From positions 28,534 to 34,123 of the forward strand of contig DDKP01000173.1 in NCBI GenBank assembly GCA_002339745.1: DNA of 5,590 nucleotides, written 5' to 3'. Shown here piece after piece: positions 4,437 through 5,590 of the stretch. A program made the position numbers and the translations under genes. Under the pieces are notes generated by a model. The model saw nothing but the letters and a program-made list of their open reading frames with translations, ran no database searches and was not told where the DNA came from. The stretch comes from Firmicutes bacterium UBA2595 (GTDB taxonomy: Bacteria; Bacillota; Thermincolia; Thermincolales; UBA2595). Numbering within the stretch: the stretch's first letter is position 1; the number at the start of each line of letters is the position of its first letter.

Positions 4437-5590
4437 TTAAAGCCTTTTCGGGACAAACAGAAATCTACCGTCCTCTTCACCAATTACCACATAATTATCG
4501 TTTAACAACAAGTCTCCCAGAATCGGTGTTTCACTGTCAACAATAAAGATAACGTTTCTGTCTCTTATCTTTAATACTTCATTTAAGACCCGTTTTTCTG
4601 CCAAAACGTCATAAAAATTACGTACTTCTTTTCTGCTGAACAATTCAATCCGGATATCCGAATAAACATAATTATTTTCATGCCAGTCATCTTTGTTCAG
4701 AACAAAAAGAAGATAATCTGAAAGATATTGCTTGCAAACAATCAGATTCTGAGTCATGGGCAGCCTGGCCAGCAGGTTTTCCAAAGGCAAAGGGTCCACA
4801 GGCATAGGTTCATCTGACATCTTTTGGGAAACAAAAAATCCCGTTAATACTACCGCAATAATGATGCTTGTCCCTATCAATACTGCTCCGATTTTTCTCT
4901 TCTCCTTCAGGATACCATCAACAACCGGCCCCGTAATATAAATAAATACGGGAACTGTAAACATCATATTTCGGTAGCTGTAAAGAATCAGGACGGTAAA
5001 AACCAAACCCAAAAGATAATCCAGCAAAGCCCTCTTTTTATATACCAGAGATAATACTATCAGAACAGCCATCAAAAATGGCGCAAAAAAGAATTTAAAT
5101 ACGAGGAACAGGGAGAACTTATAATCGTGGCCGAAGTAACGCTGCAGCGCTGAAAAAGGCGAAGACCATTCAAGCACTTCATTGTGCCGGATATTTACAC
5201 CGGAATAAAGCAGGTCCATTAGAAAGTCGGAGCGGTTATGTATTAAAATAAAAAGCACAGTTATCAAACCCAGGGATACCAGCAAAACCCCTGTAAAAAA
5301 ATAAACCTTTTCTTTCTCCCCGTCAACATAGGCGTTTACCGCAAATAAGGCTATAACTACCAGGCCGTAAATCCAAAAACCGTGAACCTGGCTCCACACC
5401 ATCAGTGTCAGTATTATCCCGACAAAGAGACCGACTGTCGGTTTTTGCCTGCATCTGTCGGCAACAATGAAAAGAACGGTAAAAAAAATTAACGACAGGA
5501 TGTTAGGCCGGATATTTAAAAAAGGAATGGTAAAAAACATAATGAACGATAGTAGCAGCAGAAACGCCTGTCTGCTAAAGTACTTTAGAC
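4437..5590 (-). CDS. Polytopic membrane protein, GT-C glycosyltransferase-like, N-terminus beyond the window
   Basis: The frame stays open through the right edge. Sixteen more complete codons (LKYFSRQAFLLLLSFI) precede the first in-window ATG at 5540, so the true start is probably outside. Counting from that ATG, hydrophobic helices lie at about 12-27, 35-50, 54-70, 80-100, 145-167, 171-187, 190-209 and 216-237. A soluble C-terminal region runs from about 240 to 367. Family-like landmarks are NIRPNILSLIFFTVLF (9-24), WSQVHGFWIYGL (49-60, compare WxNLHGGF), and YSYRNMMFTVPVF (187-199, compare RRNxxxFA). The soluble tail shares the SDYLLF...VYSDIRIELF...NVIFIV...RFLFVPKR order seen in large hypothetical membrane proteins of the GT-C (PMT/ArnT-like) superfamily. 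Such proteins transfer sugars from polyprenyl-phosphate donors outside the membrane. The catalytic acidic residues would lie in the missing N-terminal loops, so activity cannot be judged. It converges on the zinc-ribbon gene. Confidence 0.72.
   Translation of the reverse strand, partial: LKYFSRQAFLLLLSFIMFFTIPFLNIRPNILSLIFFTVLFIVADRCRQKPTVGLFVGIILTLMVWSQVHGFWIYGLVVIALFAVNAYVDGEKEKVYFFTGVLLVSLGLITVLFILIHNRSDFLMDLLYSGVNIRHNEVLEWSSPFSALQRYFGHDYKFSLFLVFKFFFAPFLMAVLIVLSLVYKKRALLDYLLGLVFTVLILYSYRNMMFTVPVFIYITGPVVDGILKEKRKIGAVLIGTSIIIAVVLTGFFVSQKMSDEPMPVDPLPLENLLARLPMTQNLIVCKQYLSDYLLFVLNKDDWHENNYVYSDIRIELFSRKEVRNFYDVLAEKRVLNEVLKIRDRNVIFIVDSETPILGDLLLNDNYVVIGEEDGRFLFVPKRL

Noticed and set aside
4340..4546. 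Plus-strand GTG-start frame of 68 codons
   Set aside because: It runs into the 3' end of the membrane-protein gene on the opposite strand, lacks a domain, and has only a weak ribosome binding site.

Overview
The window looks like a piece of chromosome from an anaerobic, endospore-forming Firmicute (class Clostridia; the feel is of the Desulfotomaculum/Pelotomaculum group, which is inference). The reasons are a SleB/CwlJ-type cortex hydrolase with LysM domains, two oxygen-sensitive-looking [4Fe-4S] proteins, a Clostridia-style zinc-ribbon protein, strong AGGAGG ribosome binding sites, frequent TTG/GTG starts, and compact hairpin-plus-T-tract terminators. Nothing here indicates a phage, IS element, CRISPR array, tRNA or rRNA.

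Layout: five of the six genes lie on the minus strand. From left to right these are: the 5' end of a membrane-anchored protein running off the left edge (1-161); a two-cluster ferredoxin/DUF362 protein (361-1464); a secreted LysM2-SleB-type cell wall hydrolase (1617-2408); a short QueG-like double [4Fe-4S] protein (2687-3406); and a polytopic GT-C-like membrane protein running off the right edge (4437-5590). The only plus-strand gene is a 99-residue double zinc-ribbon protein (3704-4003). It has its own strong promoter at 3543-3571, a leader of about 125 nt with a large hairpin, and a terminator at 4145-4167. The DUF362, hydrolase and QueG-like genes each have a plausible minus-strand terminator between them and the next gene, so they look like separate transcription units and not an operon.

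How the genes work together: I see no shared pathway. The hydrolase probably acts in spore germination or wall remodelling, and a sigma-G-like promoter upstream fits this. The DUF362 and QueG-like proteins are separate Fe-S redox proteins. The zinc-ribbon protein is probably a small stress or nucleic-acid-associated protein. The right-hand gene belongs to a class of lipid-linked sugar transferase-like membrane proteins.

I did not find a convincing undescribed system. The items most worth a second look are the structured leader of the zinc-ribbon gene, the pair of imperfect GC-rich repeats with palindromes just after the QueG-like gene (2588-2685), and the short QueG-like protein itself.
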